Shown: positions 50,701 to 59,800 of the stretch, piece after piece
How positions within the stretch are numbered: the first letter of the stretch is position 1
How the letters are laid out: every line of letters begins with the position of its first letter
NCBI GenBank assembly: GCA_017883235.1
Contig: JADGNY010000018.1
Span: forward strand, 1 to 62,845
Reading direction: 5' to 3'
Source: Thermoanaerobaculia bacterium
GTDB taxonomy: Bacteria > Acidobacteriota > Thermoanaerobaculia > Gp7-AA8
Length of the DNA stretch: 62,845 nt
Program-made: the position numbers and the translations under genes
Notes under the pieces: model-generated
What the model saw: the letters and a program-made list of their open reading frames with translations, nothing else
The model's database searches: none
Told to the model about the DNA's origin: nothing

Positions 50701-53700
50701 AATCGGTCACTTTGACCGTGATCGGGAAGGAGCCGATCTGCGTCGGGGTGCCGGAGAGGACACCCGAGGCCGATAGGCTCAGGCCTGCCGGCAGCGTGCC
50801 GCTGGCCAGCGAGAAGGTGGCCGTGCCATTGGCGCCGCTCTGCGTGAAGGTCTGGCTGAACGGCGTTCCGGCGGTGCCGGTCGATACGGCAGGGTTGGTG
50901 ACCGTGATCGTCTGGCAGCCGATGGTGAGGGTGAAGGTGTCCGAACCTGTGCAGCCGTTGGAGTCGGTGGCCGTGACGGTGATCGGGAACGAACCGCTCT
51001 GCGTCGGGGTGCCGGAGAGCGTGCCGTCGGCGGCAAAGGTCATGCCGGCCGGCAGCGTGCTGACGGTTGAGAATACGACCGCGCCGATGCCGCCGCTCTG
51101 CGTGTACTGCTCGCTGAAGGCCACGCCGACGGTTCCGGACATGTTGGCCGGATGCGTGACGGTGATGGTCTGGCAGTTGATGGTCAGGTTGTAGGTCGCG
51201 CTCGTCCCGGTGCAACCGTTCGCATCGGTCACGGTGACCGTGATCGGGAAGGTGCCGGTCTGCAGCGGGATACCGGACAGCGTGCCGTTCGCGGCCAGGC
51301 TCAGACCGGACGGCAGCGTGCCGCTGGCGAGCGTGAATGTCGTCGTACCGATGCCGCCGCTCTGCGTGAACGTCTGGCTGAAGGCCTGCCCGGCGATGCC
51401 GATGTTCACCGCCGGATTGGTGACGGTGATGGTCTGGCAGGCGATGGTCAGCGTGTAGGTCGCGCCGACGCCGCTGCAGCCATTCGAATCGGTCACCGCC
51501 ACGGTGATCGGGAACGAACCGGTCTGCGTCGGCGTGCCGGAGAGGACGCCGGAGGCGGACAGGCTCAGACCGGCGGGGAGTGAACCGCCGGCCAGAGAGA
51601 ACGTGGCCGTGCCGATGGCGCCGCTCTGCGTGAACGTCTGGCTGAACGGCGAGCCCGCCACGCCGCTGTTCACCGCGGGATTGGTGACGGTGATGACCTG
51701 GCAGGCGATGGTCAGCGTGTAATTCGTCGTCCCGGTGCAGCCGTTCGCGTCGGTCACCTTGACGGTGATCGGGAAGGTGCCGGTCTGCAGCGGCGTACCG
51801 GAGAGCCCGCCATTCGTCGCGAGCGAGAGACCCGACGGAAGCACACCGGCGGCCAGCGAGAACGTTGCCGAACCGATGGCACCGCTCTGCGTGAAGGTCT
51901 GACTGAACGGGCTGCCAGCCACACCGCTGTTCACGGCCGGAGACGTGACGGTGATGGTCTGACAGTTGATGACCAGGTTGTAGGTTGGGCCGGTGCCCGT
52001 GCATCCGTTTGCGTCCGTGACGGTGACGGTGATCGGGAAGGTGCCGGTGACTATCGGTGTACCGGAGAGCGTCCCGTTAGCCGCGAACGTGAGCCCCGAG
52101 GGGAGCGTGCCGCTGGCGAGTGAGAAGGTCGTCGTGCCGATGCCACCGCTCTGCGTAAACGTCTGGCTGAAGGGGCTGCCGGCCACACCCGTGCTCACAG
52201 CCGGGTTGGTAACCGTAATGGTCTGGCAGGCGATCGTCAGCGTGTAGGTCGCGCCAGTGCCGCTGCAACCGTTCGAATCCGTCGCCTTGACGGTGATGAC
52301 GAACGTGCCGGTCTGCGTTGGTGTACCGGAGAGCGTTCCGTTCGCGGCAAGCGTGAGGCCGGCCGGCAGCGTACCGCTGGCCAGCGAGAAGGTCGTAGTG
52401 CCGATGCCGCCGCTCTGGGTGAAGGTCTGGCTGAACGGCGCACCTGCCACGCCGCTGTTCACGGCTGGATTCGTGACCGTGATGGTCTGGCAGGTGATCG
52501 TCAGCGTGTAGGTGGGACCTGTGCCGGTGCAACCGTTCGAATCAGTGGCCTTGACGGTGATGGCGAACGTGCCGGTCTGCGTGGGCGATCCGAACAGCGT
52601 TCCGTTCGCGGCGAGCGTGAGGCCGGCCGGCAGCGTACCGCTGGCCAGCGAGAAGGTCGTAGTGCCGATGCCGCCGCTCTGGGTGAAGGTCTGGCTGAAG
52701 GGCGCGCCTGCCACGCCGCTGCTCACGGCCGGATTCGTGACCGTGATGGTCTGGCAGGTGATGGTCAGCGTGTACGTCGGACCGGTGCCGGTGCAGCCGT
52801 TTGAATCGGTCGCTTTGACGGTGATCGGGAAGCTTCCGGTCTGCGTCGGCGTGCCGGAGAGGACACCGTTGGATGCGAGCGTCAACCCCGCCGGCAGAGT
52901 GCCGCCGGCCAGCGAGAATGTCGTCGTCCCCACTCCGCCGCTCTGCGTGAAGGTCTGGCTGAAGGGAGCGGCGGCCACGCCGCTGTTGACGGCGGGATTT
53001 GTGACGGTGATCGTCGGACAGACGATCTGCAGCGGGTACGTCGTGCCGACGCCCGTGCAGCCCTGCGAGTCGGTGACCATCACCGTGATGGGGAAGCTAC
53101 CGGTGACCATCGGCGTACCGGAGAGCGTTCCGTTCGTGGCCAGCGTGAGGCCGGCGGGCAGAGTGCCGGTGGCCAACGTGAATGTGGCTGTCCCGATCGC
53201 TCCGGTCTGGGTGAAGGTCTGGCTGAATGGCACGCCGGCCGGGCCGCTGGTCACGGCCGGATTGGTGATGGTAATGACGTTGCAGCAGACCGGCAGGGCC
53301 GGCTCACCGGCAGGCAGCGACGGCGCGGACGGCGAGCACGAGCCGGTGGTGATGGTCGGAAAGACGCCGACGGCCGGGCCGTTGGTCGGGAAGGTCGTGC
53401 CGGAGATGGTGACGGTTCCGCAGGCGGTGAGCGCAATCGTTCCCTGGCTGGCCACGCCCGAGGCACCGGCACCGACTGGACGGACATCGCCCAGCCCGAG
53501 GGTCCACGACACGTTGCCGGAGTACGAGCGGGCCGTGATGTGGCCACCCGCGGCATCCTTCTTCATCTTTCCGAAGTCGCCGACGGCTTCCAGATAACCG
53601 TGATCGAGGTTGACTGTCCCCTGGCTGGAGATATCGATCGAACCGCCGATGTTGCTGTCCTGATTCGTACCGGCCAGAAAGACTCTGCCACTGCCGGTCA

Positions 53701-54793
53701 CCGTTCCCCGCAGAGAAATGGCGCGGATCTTTCCACCCTCGACCTTGTGGTCGTCGGCGGGAGCGCTCGATGCTGCGTACAGCGTGCTGAGCGACGGGTC
53801 CGGACCTGTGATCTGAATGGCCTCGGCGGCGAAGAGGTCGAGGCGCTTGGTAGCGGCACCGCCGCTGGTGGCATCGGCGCGCAGGTGTCCGAGGTGTGTC
53901 CCGCTGGAGTTGACACCGAGATCGGTGGCGTCGATGGTGATGCCCTTACCCGACCGGATTGCCACACGGGTCGCCGCGTCATCGTTCACGATGGAAGCGA
54001 CGAGTCCGCGGATGATGACGCCACAACCTTCGATGGTGACCGGTCCGGCGGCCTCGGTCTTGCCTTGAGAGGCGATGGTGGCGGTGGAGGTGATGGTGAC
54101 CGCGGGCTCGAAGACGGATGTCGATTGCACGCGGATCTCGCCGCCGTGCTGATGCGCTACGCCGCCGTCGAGAATGTCACCCGTCTGGCGTGTTGCCAGC
54201 AGTGTGGAGCTGGCACCAGCGGCGAGCAGGCCGGAGACGGTCATGCTGCCACCGGCTGTGAGCAGGATCTTCCCGGCGTCGCTCCCCTTGCTGCCGGAGT
54301 TGATGACAGTGCCGGCTTCCAGTGTGGTGGCGCCGCCGCTGTTGATCGTGATCGTGCCGCCATCGCCGTTGGCCGAGCCGAACGCCGCGCCCGAAATCAC
54401 AGCGCCCGACAGGTTCGATGCCGGGCCATGAAGGGTCACGCTGCCGCCGGCGTTGATGATGATGTTGCCGCCGTTCCCCGTGCCGTGGCGGTTCTCGGCG
54501 AACATCCCGCTTCCGGCGTTCATGATGACGTTGCCGGTGACGTTGAAGCGCATGGAGCAGGCCGCGCTGTTCCCCGGACCGTCGTCGTTGCAGTTGATCG
54601 TGCCGTTGACGATCAGGTCCCCGTTCACGGTGAAGATGCCGTTGACGACGTGATCCTGATCGTCGACCGAACCGTCAAGGGAGCTGAAGTTTGTGATGCC
54701 GTTGACGGTTACGTTGCTGGCAAGCGCGGGCAGCGCAAACGCGAACAACGAGACCACGAAAACAAGCAGCAGCTTGCGACCAAATCGACCCAT
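47759..54793 (-). CDS. Giant secreted Ig-repeat and beta-helix protein
   Basis: 2344 residues from the ATG at 54793, which has AGGAGGGG eight bases upstream. Signal 1-26 (LLLVFVVSLFAFALPALA-S). Residues about 30-490 are haemagglutinin-like beta repeats (GGNIIINAGGSVTLHG...). About 500-1640 holds 13 putative Ig repeats of 86-88 residues (ITVTNPAVNSG, GTLPAGLTLAANGTLSGTP, ITVKATDSNGCTGTG, YTLTIAC). Then a cadherin-like domain (about 1650-1750, FLYTPNVGNTASDSFTYTG) and a C-terminal beta-helix. Two Cys per repeat suggest disulfides. No sorting tail. Likely a surface or released adhesin. Confidence 0.85.
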   Translation of the reverse strand: MGRFGRKLLLVFVVSLFAFALPALASNVTVNGITNFSSLDGSVDDQDHVVNGIFTVNGDLIVNGTINCNDDGPGNSAACSMRFNVTGNVIMNAGSGMFAENRHGTGNGGNIIINAGGSVTLHGPASNLSGAVISGAAFGSANGDGGTITINSGGATTLEAGTVINSGSKGSDAGKILLTAGGSMTVSGLLAAGASSTLLATRQTGDILDGGVAHQHGGEIRVQSTSVFEPAVTITSTATIASQGKTEAAGPVTIEGCGVIIRGLVASIVNDDAATRVAIRSGKGITIDATDLGVNSSGTHLGHLRADATSGGAATKRLDLFAAEAIQITGPDPSLSTLYAASSAPADDHKVEGGKIRAISLRGTVTGSGRVFLAGTNQDSNIGGSIDISSQGTVNLDHGYLEAVGDFGKMKKDAAGGHITARSYSGNVSWTLGLGDVRPVGAGASGVASQGTIALTACGTVTISGTTFPTNGPAVGVFPTITTGSCSPSAPSLPAGEPALPVCCNVITITNPAVTSGPAGVPFSQTFTQTGAIGTATFTLATGTLPAGLTLATNGTLSGTPMVTGSFPITVMVTDSQGCTGVGTTYPLQIVCPTITVTNPAVNSGVAAAPFSQTFTQSGGVGTTTFSLAGGTLPAGLTLASNGVLSGTPTQTGSFPITVKATDSNGCTGTGPTYTLTITCQTITVTNPAVSSGVAGAPFSQTFTQSGGIGTTTFSLASGTLPAGLTLAANGTLFGSPTQTGTFAITVKATDSNGCTGTGPTYTLTITCQTITVTNPAVNSGVAGAPFSQTFTQSGGIGTTTFSLASGTLPAGLTLAANGTLSGTPTQTGTFVITVKATDSNGCSGTGATYTLTIACQTITVTNPAVSTGVAGSPFSQTFTQSGGIGTTTFSLASGTLPSGLTFAANGTLSGTPIVTGTFPITVTVTDANGCTGTGPTYNLVINCQTITVTSPAVNSGVAGSPFSQTFTQSGAIGSATFSLAAGVLPSGLSLATNGGLSGTPLQTGTFPITVKVTDANGCTGTTNYTLTIACQVITVTNPAVNSGVAGSPFSQTFTQSGAIGTATFSLAGGSLPAGLSLSASGVLSGTPTQTGSFPITVAVTDSNGCSGVGATYTLTIACQTITVTNPAVNIGIAGQAFSQTFTQSGGIGTTTFTLASGTLPSGLSLAANGTLSGIPLQTGTFPITVTVTDANGCTGTSATYNLTINCQTITVTHPANMSGTVGVAFSEQYTQSGGIGAVVFSTVSTLPAGMTFAADGTLSGTPTQSGSFPITVTATDSNGCTGSDTFTLTIGCQTITVTNPAVSTGTAGTPFSQTFTQSGANGTATFSLASGTLPAGLSLSASGVLSGTPTQIGSFPITVKVTDSNGCTGTGPTYTLVIACQTITVTNPATTTGTVGTAFSQAFTQNGGIGAVTFSTSSTLPAGLSLSASGVLSGTPTQPGTFPITVTVTDSNGCTGTGATYTLIISCQTITVTNPATTTGTVDAPFSATFTQSGAIGTATFTIASGSLPAGLTLSSSGVLSGTPQAPGTFPITVKVTDSNGCTGTGPTYTLVIACQTITVTNPGSTTGTFGVPLSGSFTFTETGVGTHTPAVFSINSGSLPSGVSLSSIGVLSGTPTQTGVFSITVKVTDANGCTGIGSTYTLTVAPNLTTKSYVDVGNTQLDGGLPAPATPTVLSVAVSSGDASDAPITYAVTVPPFNGTLTTFNPNGTFLYTPNVGNTASDSFTYTGTSNGITVTRSATITFSGRVWYVDNATVSGTNDGRSNTPFKTMTAVGAAATASGDFIYVSKGSGPTTGAYTMLTSQQLIGAGATLTVGGVLTVPGAAANTPTLSGTLTLATNVTVNGIDMSTGGANAIIGTSVSGINVTARNVTTTTGTAVTISSGAGTMTFTQINAGTTTSGPASAITLTSYNGGFTVTGDGSNTANGSGGTIQKTTSNSLNLTGISGAGISMSSMIIKTSAAGGFSGTNVNNIALLGCQVLNNGTSTATDNGIKLVDTTGAVTFTNTTVSASKANNVSITTTPSSTAAITSLTVTSGAYSSSVAGDGFLVSLNNTASVATGTFSNVTFGSNSSFGLDLVTNDNSTIGNSVGTLPSGAVTISGCTFTNNTLGASFANGGGSGASNMYVRFLTNTLTGSQSHAVNVISGAGTTGGTQRVLIDGNIIGNTGVAGSGSAFGSGIVVTQQGKVTQTATITNNVLRQLPFGRGIDVEALGPVATGQTASSYPVNVSITGNDVNPQDTSGFPLYAIYVGADDQGSPTLVHAAIHGNTVPTTAACDTQCDPSIGMIFYEVVTPPSTGTLFNFGGGATVSGEIAATNTGTAGKTTSTNTGLSLTGTAPPTVP
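49860..53290 (-). repeat. Thirteen-fold Ig-domain DNA repeat
   Basis: Units of about 261-264 bp, each marked by the minus-strand words for CQTITVTNP and GTLPAGLTL. Neighbouring units around 52250-52750 are nearly identical at DNA level, while units at the ends differ more. This is typical of expansion by unequal recombination. Confidence 0.9.
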
Positions 54794-54967
54794 GGCGACA
54801 CCCCTCCTGTTGTTGGACATCTCTCCGCTCAGAGAGACGCTCGGCGAACCCGTGGCGTGAACGATTGGCTGAAACTGTTTGGAACGGACAAGCAGAAAGA
54901 TAGCGACGCCAGGCGTAGTTGTCGACCGGAGTTCCCGAAGGAAGTCACGGAAAAGCGTCATCCCGCG

Positions 54968-55001
54968 CAAAAAAAGAGCCGCACGAAGTCCGTGCGGCTC
55001 T
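54968..55001 (-). terminator. Terminator after the tail-collar triplet
   Basis: Read on the minus strand: the stem agagccgcacg (right arm 54991-55001, left arm 54975-54985) around a five-base loop, followed by seven T (54969-54975 read as A on plus). It lies 24 bases after the last tail-collar stop and separates it from the giant gene. Confidence 0.93.
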
Positions 55002-55024
55002 CGATTTCTACGACAAGTGGAGAG

Positions 55025-55549
55025 TTACGTCCGTGGCGGGAAGACGCCCTGCAGCGCGATGCAGAAGTTGAGGGTGAGGTACGGCTGCATGTTGTTGTGG
55101 GGCTGATCGCCGCCGGCTGGGGCGACGGCGTTGTCGCTCATGTTGACGACGGGAGGCTGCGGAGAGTTCGTGAGGTATGGCGTCGAGCCATTTGCTCGTG
55201 CGATCGAGTTCCCACCGGCGACGAGGCGATTGCCAGCTCCCGGGAAGGCCTGCATGGTGTGGCTGTGTGACGGAATCTCGGACTCGAGCAGGGTGACGGT
55301 CTCGGAGCCGCCGGTCTCGCCGAGATCGTGAAGCGAGAGGCCGGGGCCCTGACCAGGATGCATTGGCGCGTTCCCTTGCATATCGGGGAGTGCGAAGTTC
55401 GACTTGCCGTCGCCGCCGTAGGTCGTGCCGAGCAGCGAGAAGAGCGCCGTATTCTGCGAGAGCGGGAGAATCTGGCCGTCGCAGAAGGCCCAACCCTTTG
55501 GGGCGAAGTTGAAGGGAAAGATTCGAATTTCAGCTACGAATGGATCCAT
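55025..55549 (-). CDS. Tail-collar (MdpB-like) protein 1
   Basis: 174 residues. Phage tail-collar domain pattern: EIRIFPFNFAPKGWAFCDGQILPLSQNTALFSLLGTTYGGDG, then FALPDMQGNAPMHPG. C-terminal half (about 90-174) with SEIPSHSHTMQA and the closing QPHNNMQPYLTLNFCIALQG. Known relatives are microcystin-dependent protein MdpB and tail-fibre collar proteins; the cellular role is unknown. A GGAGGAGA site precedes it. Last gene of the triplet. Confidence 0.9.
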   Translation of the reverse strand: MDPFVAEIRIFPFNFAPKGWAFCDGQILPLSQNTALFSLLGTTYGGDGKSNFALPDMQGNAPMHPGQGPGLSLHDLGETGGSETVTLLESEIPSHSHTMQAFPGAGNRLVAGGNSIARANGSTPYLTNSPQPPVVNMSDNAVAPAGGDQPHNNMQPYLTLNFCIALQGVFPPRT

Positions 55550-55565
55550 GTTTGTCTCTCCTCCC

Positions 55566-56069
55566 TTAGGTCTGGCTCGGGAAGATCCCGAACAGCGAAA
55601 TGATGAAATCGATGCAGAGGTACGGCTGGAAGTTGTTGTGCGGCTGGCTCCCTCCGATGCTGCTGGTCGTTCCGGGAGCCATGGGGGTGGTTGGCGCCGA
55701 CGAGTCGTAGATCTTGATGGCCTGTGTCTGGGACAGGACGTTGCCCGTGGGGGATGCCTGTGTTCCGAAACTACTCGTGGCCAGGAAGGCGTGGCTGTGG
55801 GCCGGAATCTGCGAAACGGTCAACGTGACCTCTTCGACGCCGCCGGTCTCGGCGAGGGTGAAACCGTTGCCGAAGTGCAAGGGAATGCGGCCGCGTAGAT
55901 CGGGAAGAGCAAACGTCGACTGTCCGTCGCCACCGTAGGTCGTGCCGATGAGATTGAACAGCGTTTCGTATTCAGAGATCGGAAGCAACTGACCCTCGCA
56001 GAACATCCATCCCGCGGGGGCGAAGTTGCCGGCGAACATGCGGATTTCTCCAACGTAAGGTTGTGCCAT
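55566..56069 (-). CDS. Tail-collar (MdpB-like) protein 2
   Basis: 167 residues. GEIRMFAGNFAPAGWMFCEGQLLPISEYETLF, GTTYGGDGQSTFALPDLRGR, SQIPAHSHAF and GGSQPHNNFQPYLCIDFIISLFG. Same domain order as its neighbours but with clear divergence, so the three are old paralogues rather than a recent duplication. AGGAGG site upstream; 16 bases separate it from protein 1. Confidence 0.9.
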   Translation of the reverse strand: MAQPYVGEIRMFAGNFAPAGWMFCEGQLLPISEYETLFNLIGTTYGGDGQSTFALPDLRGRIPLHFGNGFTLAETGGVEEVTLTVSQIPAHSHAFLATSSFGTQASPTGNVLSQTQAIKIYDSSAPTTPMAPGTTSSIGGSQPHNNFQPYLCIDFIISLFGIFPSQT

Positions 56070-56085
56070 CTCTTCGTCCTCCTTT

Positions 56086-56592
56086 CTAGGTCTGACTCGG
56101 GAAAATGCCCTGCAGGGCGATCGAGAAGTTGAGCACTAGGAACGGTTGCATGTTGATATGCGCCTGGCTCCCGCCCACGGTGGCCAGCGTCCCCGCGATC
56201 ATGGCCGAGAGATTGGCGTCGGCAGGGAGATAGGGAGTGGCGACCGTGTCGTTCGCGAGATACGCGGTGGGCGGCACCGGCTGCGCACCAGCATTGTTCG
56301 TGGCGACGGCGGAGTGAACATGCGTTGGGATCTCCGAGATGGAGAGCGTGTGACCCTGCTCTCCGCCGCGCTCGCCGAGCGTATGGCCGGAGCCCATGTG
56401 AATGGGCGTGTTGCCCTGAAGATTGGGAAGGCCGAAATTGACCCTGCCGTCGCCGCCGTAGGTCGTACCGAGGAGCGAAAAGAGCGCCTGGTTCTGGTTG
56501 ATGGGCAGCAGTTGCCCGTCGCATAGGGCCCAGCCCTTGGGTGGGAAGCCGAAACTCATGATCCTGATCTCGCTGAGAAATGGTTCTGCCAT
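56086..56592 (-). CDS. Tail-collar (MdpB-like) protein 3
   Basis: 168 residues. SEIRIMSFGFPPKGWALCDGQLLPINQNQALF, GTTYGGDGRVNFGLPNLQG, SEIPTHVHSAV and GGSQAHINMQPFLVLNFSIALQG. First gene of the triplet, preceded by AAGGAGG. The promoter probably lies in the 263-base gap before the second giant gene (56593-56855), where no other feature stands out. Confidence 0.9.
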   Translation of the reverse strand: MAEPFLSEIRIMSFGFPPKGWALCDGQLLPINQNQALFSLLGTTYGGDGRVNFGLPNLQGNTPIHMGSGHTLGERGGEQGHTLSISEIPTHVHSAVATNNAGAQPVPPTAYLANDTVATPYLPADANLSAMIAGTLATVGGSQAHINMQPFLVLNFSIALQGIFPSQT

Positions 56593-56855
56593 TAGTTACC
56601 TCCTTCGACTAATCCGTTTCCTAAACCGGAGCCTGCGATCTCTGACGTCGAGGCACTCGCGACACTTCACTACACTCGTTTTGTTTGTGGACGGATGGAC
56701 CGGCCCGCTATTGTACCTGTCATTGCCTTGCTTTGAGGCGGGCAAAAACAAACCCATACAAAGGAACTTGAGTCATTGCGTTTCGGGACTCCGGGCGCCG
56801 GGCGAACTCCCGCCCCGGGAGCGTCAGCCGCTCCCGGGGCGAAGACTCGTCACAA

Positions 56856-59800
56856 CTATGGAACGACGTTCACGGCGGTGGCGGTCAGCGTGAGGTTGAC
56901 CAGATTGACGGCGCCGGTCTTTCCTGCCATTCCTGTGTTCGTGTTGGCGAGCTCCGAGCTCACGTTGGCGCCGCTTCCACTGAAGTTGAAGAGCGTACCG
57001 GTGCTTGGCGATAAGACCCGATCGTAGAAGATCATTCCGGTCGTGCCGGTGCACGAGTTGCCTTCGCAACCGGGGCCGACCGGAACTGTGTTGCCATGCA
57101 CCTCCGCATGCATCAAGGTGGTCGTGGTGGACTGGTGATCGACTCCGAGGTAGATCGCCGCCTGCGGGAAGCTACCTGCGAACTGCGCGTCGACATTGTT
57201 CCCGACGATCTTTACATCGAACGGGATCGGACCAGATCCATTCGCGGGGCTCGGTCCGAGCGTCTGCACGTCGATCACTCGGTTGCCGAACTCTCCGGCA
57301 CCGTTGTCGAGCGCCCGAATGGTGTTGTTCGTGATGGTGACTGTCCCGATCGTCAGGCCCTGCTGGGTGACCTGGATTCCTTCACCGAGCTTCGAGCCGG
57401 AATCGGGCGTGCCCGCCGTACCGATGATGTTGCTGTCGATCAGCACCTTCTGCGTGCCGCCCGTGGTCCCGGCGCCCGAGACGACGTTGATGGCGTGGCT
57501 CTTGGTGAAGGTCATGGTGTTGCTGACGAAACGGGCATACATGTTCGCCGCGCCGCTGCCTCCACCATTGGCGAAACTGACACCGACGCCGCCATCGTTC
57601 GTGATGGTGTTGCCGGACATCGTAAAGGTGCCCGTGGCCGGAGCGCCCGCCCCGTTGCCGATCGTGCTGTTGTCGTTGGTTACGAGATCGATGGCATAGG
57701 TGGCGTTCGCGTTCAGCGTCATCCCGGTCAACGACGCGGTCTGGATCACGGCGTTGTTCTTCAACTGAACAAGGAAGCCCGCGCCGTTGGCGCTGCTGCT
57801 GTACGAGCCGCCCGTCACGGTGAAGGTGGTAATCACCGCCGCGGAACTGACGGTGGAATCGAAGTCGACGTTGTCCCCAAACGAGCCCGTCACCGAAGTA
57901 CTGGTCATCGAGACGGTTCCGCTGGCATCGGTGATATGGACGCCGTTGTCCGCGGACAGGGTCCCGTTATTGGTAACCGAGCAACTGGCCAGTGAGAAGT
58001 TGTGCACCGTCGTCCCTCGGATGCCGTCGTGAGTGCCGGTGGTGACGTTCATGTCCGTCAGGCTGACGCTGCCGCCGACACTGGTGAGGCTGATACCCGC
58101 GGTGGTGGTCTTCTGGATCGTGCCACCTGAGCCCGCGCTTCCTGTTCCAAGGACAGTCAGGCCACCGCTCGCTCCGGTGCTATTGAGGATGATGCCGTCC
58201 GCCGGGCCCGAGGCGCCCGTACCGGCGGAGATGCTCTTGAACTTCAGACCGCCAGCGCCGATGGTGGTGTTAGCCACATTCAGCGCCGTTCCGGTCGTGG
58301 TAGTGAGCGTGCTCGAGGTGTCGGTCGCCGTAACCGTGCCGCCGCCAGTTGCCGTGAAGGCGTCGCTGGAGCCGGTGGAGAGAATGATCGTGCCGGAGAA
58401 GTTGATCGTCGCACCGGTGTTGTTCGTGAGCGAAATGCCGGTGCCGCCGTTGTTGGTGATCGCCCCGGTGAACGACTTCGTCCCGCCGGTGGTGCTGGCG
58501 ATGGAAACAGCGCGGCCGGTGGCGTCGGTGATCGTACCGTCGTAGGTTACCGTGGCATTGCTGCCGCTGATGTTGAAGTCGGTACTGGTGGCGTTGGTGA
58601 TCGAGCTGCCCGAGCCCGCGGTGAAGGTGCCAGGAACTGTGACCAGTGAGACGCCGGTGCTGGCGCTGTTGGCGCTCTTGATCGTGCTGAACGGCAGATT
58701 CGCGGTGACGGTACTCAGGTCGGCGGCCGGGCCGCCGGTGGCGTCGATTGTGGCGACGCCGGCACCGACCGCGATCTGGAAGCCGGCGGAGCCGGTGTAG
58801 GGAGTCGTACCGCTGGCGAAGAGACCCGCGCCGTTGCTGCTGACGATGTCGAGATCGGTGAAGCTCAGGTCACCGGCGACGTTCGAGAGGACCATGCCCG
58901 CGGCGCCGACCCCGTTGAGGGCCGCACCGATGACCGTCGTACCGCCGGAGACGGTCTGGAACGTGCCGCTGGGGGTTGCGTCGAAGGTGGCGCTGGTGAC
59001 GACGATGCCGCTGCCGCCGGTGTTACCGCTTACGGTGTTGTTCGCGAAGTTGGTGATTGACGTGCTGGTGCTTCCGGCGCCGTTGATGTTGATTCCGGTC
59101 CCGGTGGCGGTGACCGTGTCGTTATTGATGTTCAGAACCAGGTTGCCCGCGGACGTCTGCTGGGCGTCGATGCCGTTCTGCGTGGCCGCGGTCACGGTGC
59201 TGTTCTGCACGGTAACCGTAGTAGTGGTCGTGCTGGCGCCGGCGATCTTGATGCCGTTGTTCGCCGTGGCGCTGACGATGACGACGTTGTCGACCGTCGC
59301 CGTGAGCGCGTTGGCGCCGGAGGAGTTGAGGTTGATCCCGTTCGCCGTTCCGGCGATGGAGAAGCCCTTGATGAAGACGCCGGTGAGGCTGGCCGCGGTG
59401 GCGGCAACCGTCACACCGTCGCCGGCGGAGTTGCCGATCAACGGCCTGGCGCCGACCGCCACGAGGGTCTGGGCATTGACGATCAGGCCGTTCACCTCGC
59501 CGAGGAGTTGCTGGCCGTTCTTGAGCGAGATGCCGGCGTTCTGGCCGCTGTTCGTGCCGTCGCCGTTGTAGACGAAGATGATGTCGTTGGCCGTCGATGC
59601 GGCTGCCGCTGCGGCGAGCGTGGTGAACGGCGACTGCGACTGTCCGTTGGTTCCGCCGCCGTTGTTCTTCACGTACCAGACGCGGTTGGCAAGATTCAGA
59701 GTGACGGTCCCGATGGCGGTTGTCGGTGTGGCAGTACCGCCGGTGTTGCTGGTGCCGGTGTAGTTGAAGGAGTCGGTGGTGGTGACCGCGCCGCCGGGGT

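Noticed and set aside
50343-52004. A 553-residue minus-strand open frame in another phase of the first giant gene
   Set aside because: It is a shifted reading of the Ig repeats; high-GC repeats stay open in several frames.
55025-56592. Prophage remnant suggested by tail-collar proteins
   Set aside because: No capsid, terminase, portal, sheath or integrase gene is nearby, and the three genes have their own terminator and strong chromosomal-type context.
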